Source: Chloroflexi bacterium SZAS-1
GTDB taxonomy: Bacteria; Chloroflexota; Chloroflexia; Chloroflexales; Roseiflexaceae
Direction: 5' to 3'
Assembly (NCBI GenBank): GCA_018266315.1
Contig: JAFEAS010000083.1
Span: 1 to 33,737 of the forward strand
Length of the DNA: 33,737 nt
Of the stretch, positions 1-7,349 are shown piece by piece. Position 1 is the first letter of the stretch. Each line of letters opens with the position of its first letter. Made by a program: the position numbers and the translations under genes. The notes below the pieces were generated by a model, which made no database searches, was not told the origin of the DNA, and saw only the letters and a program-made list of their open reading frames with translations.

Positions 1-1476
1 GCCTCATCTGCTGCTGGGCAAAGCGTGCGTGAGCTTATCCCGGAAGCACAGCGGGCGGCTGAAGTGGCGCGCTACGAGGCGACGCTGCGTGGTGAGACCA
101 TGAGCGGCGATAGTTTTCATGAAGCGCATGTCCTGACTTCTCGCTATGTTCCATTGCGTGATGAAGCCGATCATATTATTGGTGGCATGGTTGTTTCCAG
201 AATTGTAACCGACGAACGCGAGGAGACCAAGCGCCGCGAGCTTTACCAGGCGATCGTTGAGCAGTCGCCATACGCAATTACCGCGACTGATGCCTATCGC
301 AAGATTGTTATGCTCAATCGCGCCAATGCTACGATGCTGGGCTATGCGTCCACCGACGATCTACTGGGACAGGATGGAATCAGTATCACGGGTTCTGAAT
401 CGCTTGAGCAGGTTGACCAAGAGGTCGGACCGAGTCTCATGGCTCACGGTGTTTGGCACGGCCTGATTCAGGCGCGCAGGCAAGATGGAAGCAAGTTTTG
501 GAGTAACCAAACGATCCAGAACTTGGTCAACGCTGCAGGGGAATACCTTGGCACCGTCGCCTTTGCTAAAGACATCAGCACGGAGCTTGCGGCACGAGAG
601 GAGCGCGAGCAGCTGGTCACCAATCTCACGGAGCGCGAACGCGAGCTGCGCATCTTTAAGGAACTGGTAGATCGCGCCCCCGATGGCGTCGCATTTGGTA
701 ATGCCGGAAGTTTGTTTCCTGATTACGTGAATGCTGCGTTTCGTACAATAACCGGGTATGGAGAGACGGCCCTTAACCGGACGTATGTCGAGATGTTTGG
801 GCCAAACGCATTAGCGATGATGGAGCGCGAGGCAACCCCGGAAATATTTGAGCAGGGCTACTGGAGCAACCGTATGCCGGCGCAGCGCCCCGATGGAAGC
901 ACCTGGCTTTGCCATAATACATGTTATTTCTTCCAGACTCCTGATAGCGAAGAGGCCCAATGGGTTGCCTTCTATCGCGATGTTACCGAGCAAGTGCGCA
1001 GTGAGCAGCAGCAGCGCGAGCTTCAGGAACAGATCATCGCTGCCCAGGATGCGGCGCTGCGCGAGCTGTCTACGCCGCTCATCCCGATTACGGATGGTGT
1101 GGTAGCGATGCCATTGATCGGCAGTATCGACAGCAAGCGCGCCCAACTGGTGATCGAGACGCTGCTCAGCGGCGTGGCCAAGACACGTGCCAATACGGCG
1201 ATCATCGACATTACCGGCGTGTCGGTAGTTGATACACAGGTGGCAAATGCCCTGTTGCGCGCTGCACAATCCATTAAACTGCTCGGCGCGAATGCCATTC
1301 TCACTGGCATCCGCCCTGAAGTTGCACAAACACTCATCGGACTGGGGGTCGATCTGAGCGGCATCAGTACCTGTGCCACGCTGCAGAGCGGCATTGCTGA
1401 GGCGCTGAATCGCGGTTCAGATACGAATCGGAGTGGCCGAGGGATCCCAGGCTCCCGGTCAGTTTCTTATCCCTAA
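1..1476 (+). CDS. RsbR-type stressosome protein, PAS repeats + STAS (5' end outside window)
   Basis: The reading frame is open to the first base, so the true start lies upstream; a GTG at 25 is only an internal candidate. Numbering from that GTG, residues 1-65 are the tail of one PAS/PAC unit, 70-190 and 205-325 are two further PAS domains, 325-345 is a Glu/Gln-rich helical linker and 350-462 is a STAS domain. STAS motifs include LRELSTPLIPI, a DITGV strand and VVDTQVA. In Bacillus RsbR the switch kinase RsbT phosphorylates Thr171 and Thr205; the equivalents here are S370 and T404, exactly 34 residues apart as in RsbR. The likely role is a cytoplasmic stressosome sensor whose PAS domains bind a ligand or cofactor. 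It is the first of four related genes. The C-terminal 20 residues are low-complexity and probably disordered. Family assignment is firm; the signal sensed is unknown. Confidence 0.88.
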   Translation, partial: ASSAAGQSVRELIPEAQRAAEVARYEATLRGETMSGDSFHEAHVLTSRYVPLRDEADHIIGGMVVSRIVTDEREETKRRELYQAIVEQSPYAITATDAYRKIVMLNRANATMLGYASTDDLLGQDGISITGSESLEQVDQEVGPSLMAHGVWHGLIQARRQDGSKFWSNQTIQNLVNAAGEYLGTVAFAKDISTELAAREEREQLVTNLTERERELRIFKELVDRAPDGVAFGNAGSLFPDYVNAAFRTITGYGETALNRTYVEMFGPNALAMMEREATPEIFEQGYWSNRMPAQRPDGSTWLCHNTCYFFQTPDSEEAQWVAFYRDVTEQVRSEQQQRELQEQIIAAQDAALRELSTPLIPITDGVVAMPLIGSIDSKRAQLVIETLLSGVAKTRANTAIIDITGVSVVDTQVANALLRAAQSIKLLGANAILTGIRPEVAQTLIGLGVDLSGISTCATLQSGIAEALNRGSDTNRSGRGIPGSRSVSYP

Positions 1477-1485
1477 TACTGACAC

Positions 1486-1506
1486 GCCGCCTGATGGGGC
1501 GGTTTC
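1486..1506 (+). terminator. weak hairpin after the first RsbR-like gene
   Basis: Ten bases after the stop codon, CCGCC (1487-1491) and GGCGG (1498-1502) can pair around a 6-nt loop and are followed by TTTC. The T-run is short, so this is a weak intrinsic terminator at best. Confidence 0.4.
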
Positions 1507-1650
1507 GAGATGAACTGCTGGTGGGCACAGGGTGCTTGCATCGCCGGAAGCAGGCCGCCAGGTGCGGTATAGTGCTCAGGCTCACGCCAAGGTTGTTCAG
1601 TCAAGCATACTATTTTACTCGCAGGTTCATTTGCTGATGGTTTGATATGT

Positions 1651-1678
1651 GTAGAATCCCAATAAAGTGGGATTCTGC
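1651..1678. repeat. 11-bp stem-loop in the 1477-1844 intergenic region
   Basis: GTAGAATCCCA (1651-1661) pairs with TGGGATTCTGC (1668-1678) around the loop ATAAAG, with one G-T pair. A T-run (1688-1692) follows 9 nt later, so it could be a loose terminator for upstream transcription or a protein-binding site just ahead of the next promoter. The rest of 1477-1650 shows nothing further that I can support. Confidence 0.5.
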
Positions 1679-1710
1679 GATGTGCTATTTTTAAAAATTG
1701 ATTAGCATAC

Positions 1711-1716
1711 TATAAT
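1711..1716 (+). promoter_or_regulatory. putative -10 of the second RsbR-like gene
   Basis: A perfect TATAAT lies in an AT-rich stretch, 128 nt before the ATG at 1845. No good -35 is visible at 17 nt (the site reads TTTTTA), but the A/T tract upstream could help as an UP-like element. Transcription would begin near 1722-1724, at the 5' arm of the leader helix. Confidence 0.45.
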
Positions 1717-1720
1717 AGAC

Positions 1721-1840
1721 CTTATCACGATTGAATTTGTGAGCATCATTCTGGGGTTTGGGACACATGTGCACGTATGTTCGTGTAATAAGCTGTTTCA
1801 GGCTTCCCGATGCGGTTTTGTAATTAAAATCGTGATAAAG
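1721..1840 (+). promoter_or_regulatory. structured 5' leader, candidate riboregulator
   Basis: TTATCACGATT (1722-1732) is perfectly complementary to AATCGTGATAA (1828-1838). The helix continues inward with AATT (1734-1737) against AATT (1822-1825) after a small internal loop, and outward with C1721-G1840 if A1839 bulges. Inside, GCATC (1743-1747) can pair with GATGC (1809-1813), CACG with CGTG forms a small hairpin near 1771-1784, and AAG-CTG-TTT-CAG-G-CTT (1789-1804) forms another. The 3' arm ends 6 nt before the ATG at 1845 and would cover any ribosome-binding site. No match to a riboswitch class I know was recognised. The pairing is seen in the sequence; regulation is inferred. Confidence 0.5.
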
Positions 1841-1844
1841 TCTC

Positions 1845-3278
1845 ATGTGTGGCGCTATGGAAGTTGCGATCTCTGTTCTCCTGCTCATGACGCAGTCAGC
1901 GCTGGCAACCTTTGTGCTTGTGCGCGCCCAGGAGCGTCGCCCAGCGTGGTTATTCTTTGGCCTTACGATCATTTTTTCGCTCCTGAATTCGCAGGGGTTA
2001 TTTCCTTTGATCTTCACGAACCCTGCACAGTCTTATGATGTACGGGCTTTCCATGGAATCTTGCTCGGCGTGTTCAGTTTGACGATCCTTTGGCTATTGA
2101 GCCAGATCTTTATGCCTCAATGGTGGCAATCGCTCCGAACCATTGGTTGGATCAGTTTGCCATATATCATTATCATTAGCATAGTGGCAGTGGATCTTAT
2201 AGGTCGTTTCGGCTGGTTTGTCAATGGTCTCGATCCAGTCACCGGCCTGCTGCGTTTAGCAGTGCCCTTTGGCTTCATCCTTCCCTTAGTTTTCACCGTT
2301 GGATGGTTTGTCATCCTTGGTATGCTTGGCTTCGCCTTTTTTCAGCGTCAAGAGTGGCGTCAATCGATCACCTTTCTTATTTTGAGCATTTTGTTCACGC
2401 TTATTGTGACGCAAATAAATCTATTGTTTAAGTTCATTCCGATGCAGTTAACTAGTTTGGTAACCTCGTTCCCTATTCTAGGTACGCTGGCATATATTGT
2501 GTTGCGTACCTCGTTGCTTGTACCAACGCGCGCGGCGCTCGATTTGGCCTTGCAGGCAATGGACGATATGCTGGTGGTACTCGATCAGCAGCGCAAGATC
2601 GTCTACGCCAATGCGCAGGCCAGGCAGTTGGGATTGCAGGTCGATAGTCTGTTTGTACCGCAGGCGCAGCGCCTGCCAGCCGAACCGCAACTGACTGGAC
2701 AATTGTTACAGAGTCTCGATCAAGGTTCTCAGAATACGATTGCTATGACCATTAACGGAAAACGATTAAATGTCACCGTTAACCCGGTCGTCGATTGGCG
2801 CAACGAGCAGCGTGGTATTTTGATCGTTGGGCGCGATGTCACCGCCCTCGAGCAGCGCACGGCAGATCTGGAACAGCGTAATGCTGAGCAGCAGCGCCTG
2901 CTTGAGCTGGTCGCTACCCTTGAAACGCCAATGATTGCCTTGGCCGAAGGCGTGCTGCTGGCACCGATCGTCGGCGCACTGGATAGCCGCCGCGCCCAGA
3001 CACTTACAACCCGCCTGCTTCAGGAGGTTGGGTCCCGGCGCACTCGCCAGGTCGTCCTCGATATCGCAGGGGTTACGATAGTAGATACCCAGGTGGCGAA
3101 GGCGCTGCTGCAGAGCGCCCAGGCATTGCGGCTGCTGGGTTGCACAGTGACGATTACGGGTATCTCATCTATTGTGGCAACTACTCTGACTCATCTTGGT
3201 ATCGCTCTCGATGGAATCGAAATCGCACGCTCGCCTCAAGCTGTGCTGTTACGAATAGTCAAAGCTGGAAGACTATGA
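1845..3278 (+). CDS. membrane RsbR-like protein, 7TM + PAS + STAS
   Basis: This 477-aa protein starts with about seven hydrophobic segments (roughly 5-27, 36-56, 68-88, 101-121, 137-165, 174-194 and 205-225), like the 7TM sensor modules of some bacterial kinases. A PAS-like domain (about 235-335), a Glu/Gln-rich linker (337-360) and a STAS domain (365-470) follow. The RsbR Thr171 and Thr205 equivalents are S381 and T415. It should be a membrane-anchored stressosome-type sensor. The STAS strand reads DIAGV rather than DITGV, and the later GISSIVATT differs from the usual GIRPEVAQT, so this paralogue is the more diverged one. ATG at 1845 is used; ATG at 1857 is an alternative, and neither has a strong ribosome-binding site. 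Its stop overlaps the next start (ATGA), implying translational coupling. Confidence 0.85.
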   Translation: MCGAMEVAISVLLLMTQSALATFVLVRAQERRPAWLFFGLTIIFSLLNSQGLFPLIFTNPAQSYDVRAFHGILLGVFSLTILWLLSQIFMPQWWQSLRTIGWISLPYIIIISIVAVDLIGRFGWFVNGLDPVTGLLRLAVPFGFILPLVFTVGWFVILGMLGFAFFQRQEWRQSITFLILSILFTLIVTQINLLFKFIPMQLTSLVTSFPILGTLAYIVLRTSLLVPTRAALDLALQAMDDMLVVLDQQRKIVYANAQARQLGLQVDSLFVPQAQRLPAEPQLTGQLLQSLDQGSQNTIAMTINGKRLNVTVNPVVDWRNEQRGILIVGRDVTALEQRTADLEQRNAEQQRLLELVATLETPMIALAEGVLLAPIVGALDSRRAQTLTTRLLQEVGSRRTRQVVLDIAGVTIVDTQVAKALLQSAQALRLLGCTVTITGISSIVATTLTHLGIALDGIEIARSPQAVLLRIVKAGRL

Positions 3279-4351
3279 AGCTGCAATCATTGCAACGCGC
3301 GCTGACACCAAATGTGACTGACGAAGAGCTGCGTCGGCATGGATTTGCGGTTGTAAGTGTCTCGCTCGCCATGACTATTTTGGTCATCCTTGTAGGCGGT
3401 AACGCTGTGCTATCAACAGGGTTGAACCTGGCTGGTGGTCTCACGCTATGCAGCGCACCCTTATTTGGCGCATGTATCGTGCTGGCGCTCAAAGGCATGG
3501 TGCGCCCATCTGCCTATTTCGTCGCTTGGTTTCCCTGTCTGATCTTGCTGGTCGTCCTGGCTACTAGCCCGCATATTACTGCGGTGTTCTTCCTTGCCAT
3601 TCCCATTCTCCTGGCCAGCGTGGTGTTGCCGAGCATTCATACACTGCCCGTCACCTTTGTTGCGGTGGTTGCTACAATCGTGCTGATGCCACGCGCGACA
3701 TACGGGGATAGTGAGAGTTTCATTCCTGCCGTCATCTTCCTGCTGATGATATGCGCCCTGGGGTATCTGGGGGCTAGGAGCGTGGAGCAGGCGCTACAGG
3801 TTGCCGGGGAGTCGCGCGAAAAGCTAGGGGAAGCCAACACTGCCTTGGCTGAAACCAATACCGCTCTTGAGGAGCGGGTAAGCGAGCGCACCGCTACTCT
3901 TCAGCAAGCGAACGATCGCCTGCAGGAGCGTGAGGCTGAGCTTCAACAGACCGTGTATGAGCTCCAGATATCGCAGGAAACCATTCAAAATCTGAGCGCG
4001 CCAATTCTGCCAGTGGCCGATGGTGTACTTATAGCGCCGCTGATTGGGGTGATGGATAATGAGCGTGTCGCTCAAGTTATGCATAGCCTGCTGAGTACGG
4101 CCGAGCAAGCGCGCGCGCACTTCCTGATTATTGACGTGACTGGCATCTCGCTGATGGACACGCAGATTGCGAATAGTCTGTTGCAAATCACGCAGGCGCT
4201 CCGTCTCCTCGGCGCGCGCGTCATGCTTACCGGTATTCGGCCCGAGGTGGCACAGACGTTGGTTGGGTTGGGTATTGAACTGCGTGACATTCTGATCCAG
4301 GCAACCCTTCAAGAGGGAATTGCGGAAGCACTCAAGTGGAAACAGCGATAG
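3275..4351 (+). CDS. membrane RsbR-like protein, 6TM + coiled coil + STAS
   Basis: The start is the ATG at 3275, which overlaps the preceding stop by 4 bases; an upstream in-frame extension would lie inside the previous gene and is rejected. The 358-aa product has a short cytoplasmic head, about six membrane segments between residues 24 and 168, a long Glu/Ala/Thr-rich coiled coil (about 175-240, similar to signalling helices next to HAMP or kinase modules) and a STAS domain (240-350). The position equivalent to RsbR Thr171 is N262, so that phosphorylation site is absent, whereas T296 (equivalent to Thr205) is kept. Coupling to the 7TM paralogue suggests the two are made in a fixed ratio and may sit in the same membrane complex. 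The sensed signal is unknown. Confidence 0.85.
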   Translation: MKLQSLQRALTPNVTDEELRRHGFAVVSVSLAMTILVILVGGNAVLSTGLNLAGGLTLCSAPLFGACIVLALKGMVRPSAYFVAWFPCLILLVVLATSPHITAVFFLAIPILLASVVLPSIHTLPVTFVAVVATIVLMPRATYGDSESFIPAVIFLLMICALGYLGARSVEQALQVAGESREKLGEANTALAETNTALEERVSERTATLQQANDRLQEREAELQQTVYELQISQETIQNLSAPILPVADGVLIAPLIGVMDNERVAQVMHSLLSTAEQARAHFLIIDVTGISLMDTQIANSLLQITQALRLLGARVMLTGIRPEVAQTLVGLGIELRDILIQATLQEGIAEALKWKQR

Positions 4352-4529
4352 TCGCGTCTCAAAGGGTTGTATATGTTTGGGGAGTAGCTTGGGAATGCGG
4401 CAAAATACAGTAGAGCTTTGTACCAAACCTTAATTTATATTCGGCTAATCGCTGCTCTCTACAGAGACTGCACTGTACAACGATGCTCAACGCCAAGAGG
4501 CTGTCTGAAACGCCTTCCGTAAGGTATGG

Positions 4530-4570
4530 CGAAGGACTAAAGATAAAAGGCGCGCCGCGTTCGTCCTTCG
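4530..4570. repeat. inverted repeat upstream of the fourth RsbR-like gene
   Basis: CGAAGGAC (4530-4537) is the exact reverse complement of GTCCTTCG (4563-4570); the spacer contains the palindrome GGCGCGCC. The remainder of 4352-4626 has a short CCTT/AAGG hairpin near 4513-4524 but no recognisable promoter or gene. Confidence 0.4.
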
Positions 4571-4626
4571 TCATTGGTCATTCGTTCGCAGGCACCTGCC
4601 TTTCAAACAATCTCTAAAGGATGACC

Positions 4627-5457
4627 ATGAATAAACACGAACTTGTCGAAATGATGACCAGTGACATCCCGACATTTGCCGGACAGCTGACCACGCTTCT
4701 TGTTCAGCACCAGCTGGATACATATTCCAGCATTCCACGCGAGATACTGCTCACCATGGCGAACGCGGCGTTAACGGCATTTATACAAGATATGCTAACA
4801 GATCCGGCCCATTACTTTAATGATTACTGGAGCTCAGTGGCACCACAGCGTGCCGAAGCTGGCGCAAAAATAGACGACATCTTCACTGCTATATTCGTAA
4901 GTGTGGAAATGCTCAATGATTTTGTGGCCCAGCACTGCAGCGATAATCAACAGCTTTATAGTTGGTGGCTGCGCCGTGGGTACGAGATTTCTCACCAAAG
5001 CATGCTCGCGATTTCGCAACTATTTGCCGCCGCGCGCGAGCGTATTATTAACACCCAAAATGCCCGTCTTCGCGAGCTATATACCCCAATAATTCCTTTA
5101 TATAATGGTATTCTTGCCTCGCCGCTGGTTGGGGCAATTGATGCGTATCGTGCCGGGCAAGTAATGGAAAGCCTGCTCACCGGAATTAGCCAGCAGCAGG
5201 CCGATGTCGTTATTATCGATATTACTGGTGTACCTATGGTCGATACCGATGTTGCTAATTATTTGCTCATGGCGACGCGCGCCGCCCGACTGTTGGGAGC
5301 AAACATTATTTTGGTGGGTATCAGCGCCGAAATTGCCCAAACGATTGTGCAATTGGGCGCGGATTTGTCGGGCATCACGACCCGCGCAAATTTGCAAGCA
5401 GGCATCGAATATGCGCTGGCGATGCGCGGGCTAGAAATCGCGCCCTGTAAAGCGTGA
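4627..5457 (+). CDS. RsbR paralogue, helical N-domain + STAS
   Basis: This 276-aa protein has the classic RsbR layout: an all-helical N-terminal half (about 1-140, comparable in length to the non-haem globin-like domain of Bacillus RsbR), a linker helix and a STAS domain (150-262). It contains LYTPIIPL, DITGVPMVDTDVA and EIAQTIVQLG. T207 matches phospho-site Thr205, but the Thr171 position is A173 and cannot be phosphorylated. ATG at 4627 is preferred over ATG at 4621 because AAAGG (4616-4620) touches the first ATG but sits 6 nt before the second. The protein is soluble, with no membrane segment. It is separated from the previous gene by about 275 nt and so is probably transcribed on its own. 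It is the member most similar to genuine RsbR. Confidence 0.88.
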   Translation: MNKHELVEMMTSDIPTFAGQLTTLLVQHQLDTYSSIPREILLTMANAALTAFIQDMLTDPAHYFNDYWSSVAPQRAEAGAKIDDIFTAIFVSVEMLNDFVAQHCSDNQQLYSWWLRRGYEISHQSMLAISQLFAAARERIINTQNARLRELYTPIIPLYNGILASPLVGAIDAYRAGQVMESLLTGISQQQADVVIIDITGVPMVDTDVANYLLMATRAARLLGANIILVGISAEIAQTIVQLGADLSGITTRANLQAGIEYALAMRGLEIAPCKA

Positions 5458-5562
5458 TTGGGCGTGGAAGCGCAGCCTGGAACGGCGTAGGAATGTGTGC
5501 GGCGCAGAGCGGACGGAGATCGGCGCAGGGTTGATTTGTGGAAGCGTGATTTGTACTAAATA

Positions 5563-7347
5563 CTACCCGTAGAAATCGGTAAAGCCTTCGGTATCCAGCC
5601 GCTCAAGCATGCGCCGCACCTTTTCGGCTGATTCAGCGAAGGGCGCGTCCGCCACCGCCGCAGGCTCGATCGCGGCCGCTTTTCCCCACACCGATTGCAG
5701 CTGGCCCAGCAAGAGCTCAAGGAGCGCTACCAGTGCCCGACGTAGGCGCGGAGTATCGTCGCCCCGCAGCTTGGGTAGAATTTTTTGCTTTATTTGCTGG
5801 TCAAGCGCTACGGGTAGGGGCAGCACCCCGCGCGCCTGCTCGATATAGCGCAGCATCTCGGCGATCGTGCGGTAGCCAAATGGCTGGCCTGCGCGCGTAA
5901 GAATCGCGTGCATTGCCGTAATGACGCGCCAGGCTTCTTCATCCACCGGCTCGCGATACGATTGGCGGAAGGCTGCTAGATCGACATCGGTCAGCTCAAT
6001 GACATTGGCACGGTCGAGCAATTTATCTGAAAGCGTGTGCGTACTTTCATCTACATTCACTGTGCCTGTCAAGCGTACATTGAGTGGCAGGCGGAAGGGA
6101 TTCGCAATGTGCTCGCCGCTGACTGTAACCACGCTGCTGCCTGGTACGCCCAGGTCAATCAGGTGGTCTTCGGTTTCGAGCGCTGAAAGAATCGGGGCTA
6201 GGTAATATTCCGGGCGCGCCAGGTTAAGCTCATCCAGGCATACAAAGTAGGGCGCGGCGGGGTCGGCAGCGGCGCGCAGCAGCAAGCGCAAAAACGGCGT
6301 AGGATGGAATGTATTCGTCAGCGCGTTGTAGTAGCCCAGCAAATCGCGCGCGTTGTGCCAATCGGGTTGTACTGCCACCAGCAGGTAATGGTCGTTCGCG
6401 CCGCCCGGCGCACTGCCTAGCACGGCATCGGCATACAGGCGCGTGAGGCGCGTTTTCCCCGTACCCGAGATACCTGGCAGAATGACCAGCGGCTTGGTTT
6501 GCAGCGCGACATGATAGGCGCGAATGAGCGCGTCGGCAATCGCAAAGCCGCGCGCATGAATACGCTCAATAATCGCTTCAATAGGTGGCAGCGCTGGCGG
6601 CACATATGGTGTGCGCTGTTCGCGCAGCAGTGCGGCACTATCGGGATCGAGCGCTTCGGCCTGCTCCATTAGCGCTTCATTCAGGGGAAATAGCGCCAGC
6701 ACATCCTCGATCACCTGCTGCGCAAACGCGGGTTGTGCAATCCGCTCGTCGTCCCAACTGTAGGCAAAGCCCGCCAGTAAATAAACCGAGCCGCGCAGCG
6801 CCAGGTAGCGATCCATCCATGTGTCGTGCGTATCGGGCGCGGAAGCCTCGGCGTTCTGAGCTGAGGGAGCACCCGTGCGCGGTACCTGATTTCGCGTGCG
6901 CTGCTCAGCAAAGCGCACATCGCGCACCTGATCAACGAGCGGCAGCCAGATCGCGCGGCCACGTTCCCACACCTGGCGTAAATCATCTTTACGCTGGCGC
7001 ACACTGATCTGTAAGGCAATTACCACCTGGCGCTCGACTCCGCTCGCGGCCACCAGAATGCCACAGCCGCGCGGTGGTCGGTCGAGCGCGACATGGTAGT
7101 CGTCGATCGGGCCGCGTTGGTGCGCCCCACGGTTGACAAAGCGAGCGCTGCGAAAGCTCACTTCGTACAGCGGCCAGGCGCGCGGGAAGCGGCGCAGTCC
7201 TTCGGCTCGCAATGCTTCGGCCAGTGCCAGCATCGCCGGGTGCAGCCGCTCTTGCACGGCCGCCCAGCGCTCGTTTACGCCTGGCGTTTCAAGCGTGGCT
7301 AACAGCTCGGGCGTGAACCCCGGGAACACTGGCAGGTCAGCCATCAT
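5563..7347 (-). CDS. McrB-like AAA+ ATPase, no McrC partner
   Basis: The C-terminal half of this 594-aa protein is an AAA+ module of the McrB/dynein-related group: Walker A GISGTGKT (292-299), Walker B FVCLDE followed by LNLARPEYY (368-381), a polar sensor segment TGTVNVDES (427-435) and LLDRAN (443-448), which may supply an arginine finger. Residues 1-250 match nothing I recognise. They contain a basic, mixed alpha/beta stretch (60-150) and a short disordered region (155-175). McrB proteins use nucleotide hydrolysis to move DNA for the McrC nuclease, but no McrC-like gene is adjacent, so restriction activity should not be assumed. The ATG at 7347 lies 2 nt after the stop of the histidine kinase, so the pair is co-transcribed. 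ATG at 7344 is an equally possible start. Confidence 0.75.
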   Translation of the reverse strand: MMADLPVFPGFTPELLATLETPGVNERWAAVQERLHPAMLALAEALRAEGLRRFPRAWPLYEVSFRSARFVNRGAHQRGPIDDYHVALDRPPRGCGILVAASGVERQVVIALQISVRQRKDDLRQVWERGRAIWLPLVDQVRDVRFAEQRTRNQVPRTGAPSAQNAEASAPDTHDTWMDRYLALRGSVYLLAGFAYSWDDERIAQPAFAQQVIEDVLALFPLNEALMEQAEALDPDSAALLREQRTPYVPPALPPIEAIIERIHARGFAIADALIRAYHVALQTKPLVILPGISGTGKTRLTRLYADAVLGSAPGGANDHYLLVAVQPDWHNARDLLGYYNALTNTFHPTPFLRLLLRAAADPAAPYFVCLDELNLARPEYYLAPILSALETEDHLIDLGVPGSSVVTVSGEHIANPFRLPLNVRLTGTVNVDESTHTLSDKLLDRANVIELTDVDLAAFRQSYREPVDEEAWRVITAMHAILTRAGQPFGYRTIAEMLRYIEQARGVLPLPVALDQQIKQKILPKLRGDDTPRLRRALVALLELLLGQLQSVWGKAAAIEPAAVADAPFAESAEKVRRMLERLDTEGFTDFYG

Positions 7348-7349
7348 CG

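Noticed and set aside
811-1329. Antisense ORF opposite the first STAS gene
   Set aside because: It is a shadow of the PAS/STAS gene in the opposite frame with an implausible composition; similar mirror ORFs occur opposite most genes here.
1691-2038. ORFs across the leader of the second stressosome gene
   Set aside because: The open frames at 1691-2017 and 1739-2038 have no ribosome-binding site and lack a protein-like pattern; the leader helices explain the region better.
5563-7347. A complete McrBC restriction system
   Set aside because: Only the AAA+ subunit is present; no McrC-like nuclease or modification gene is adjacent, and the N-terminal half is not a recognised methyl-DNA reader.
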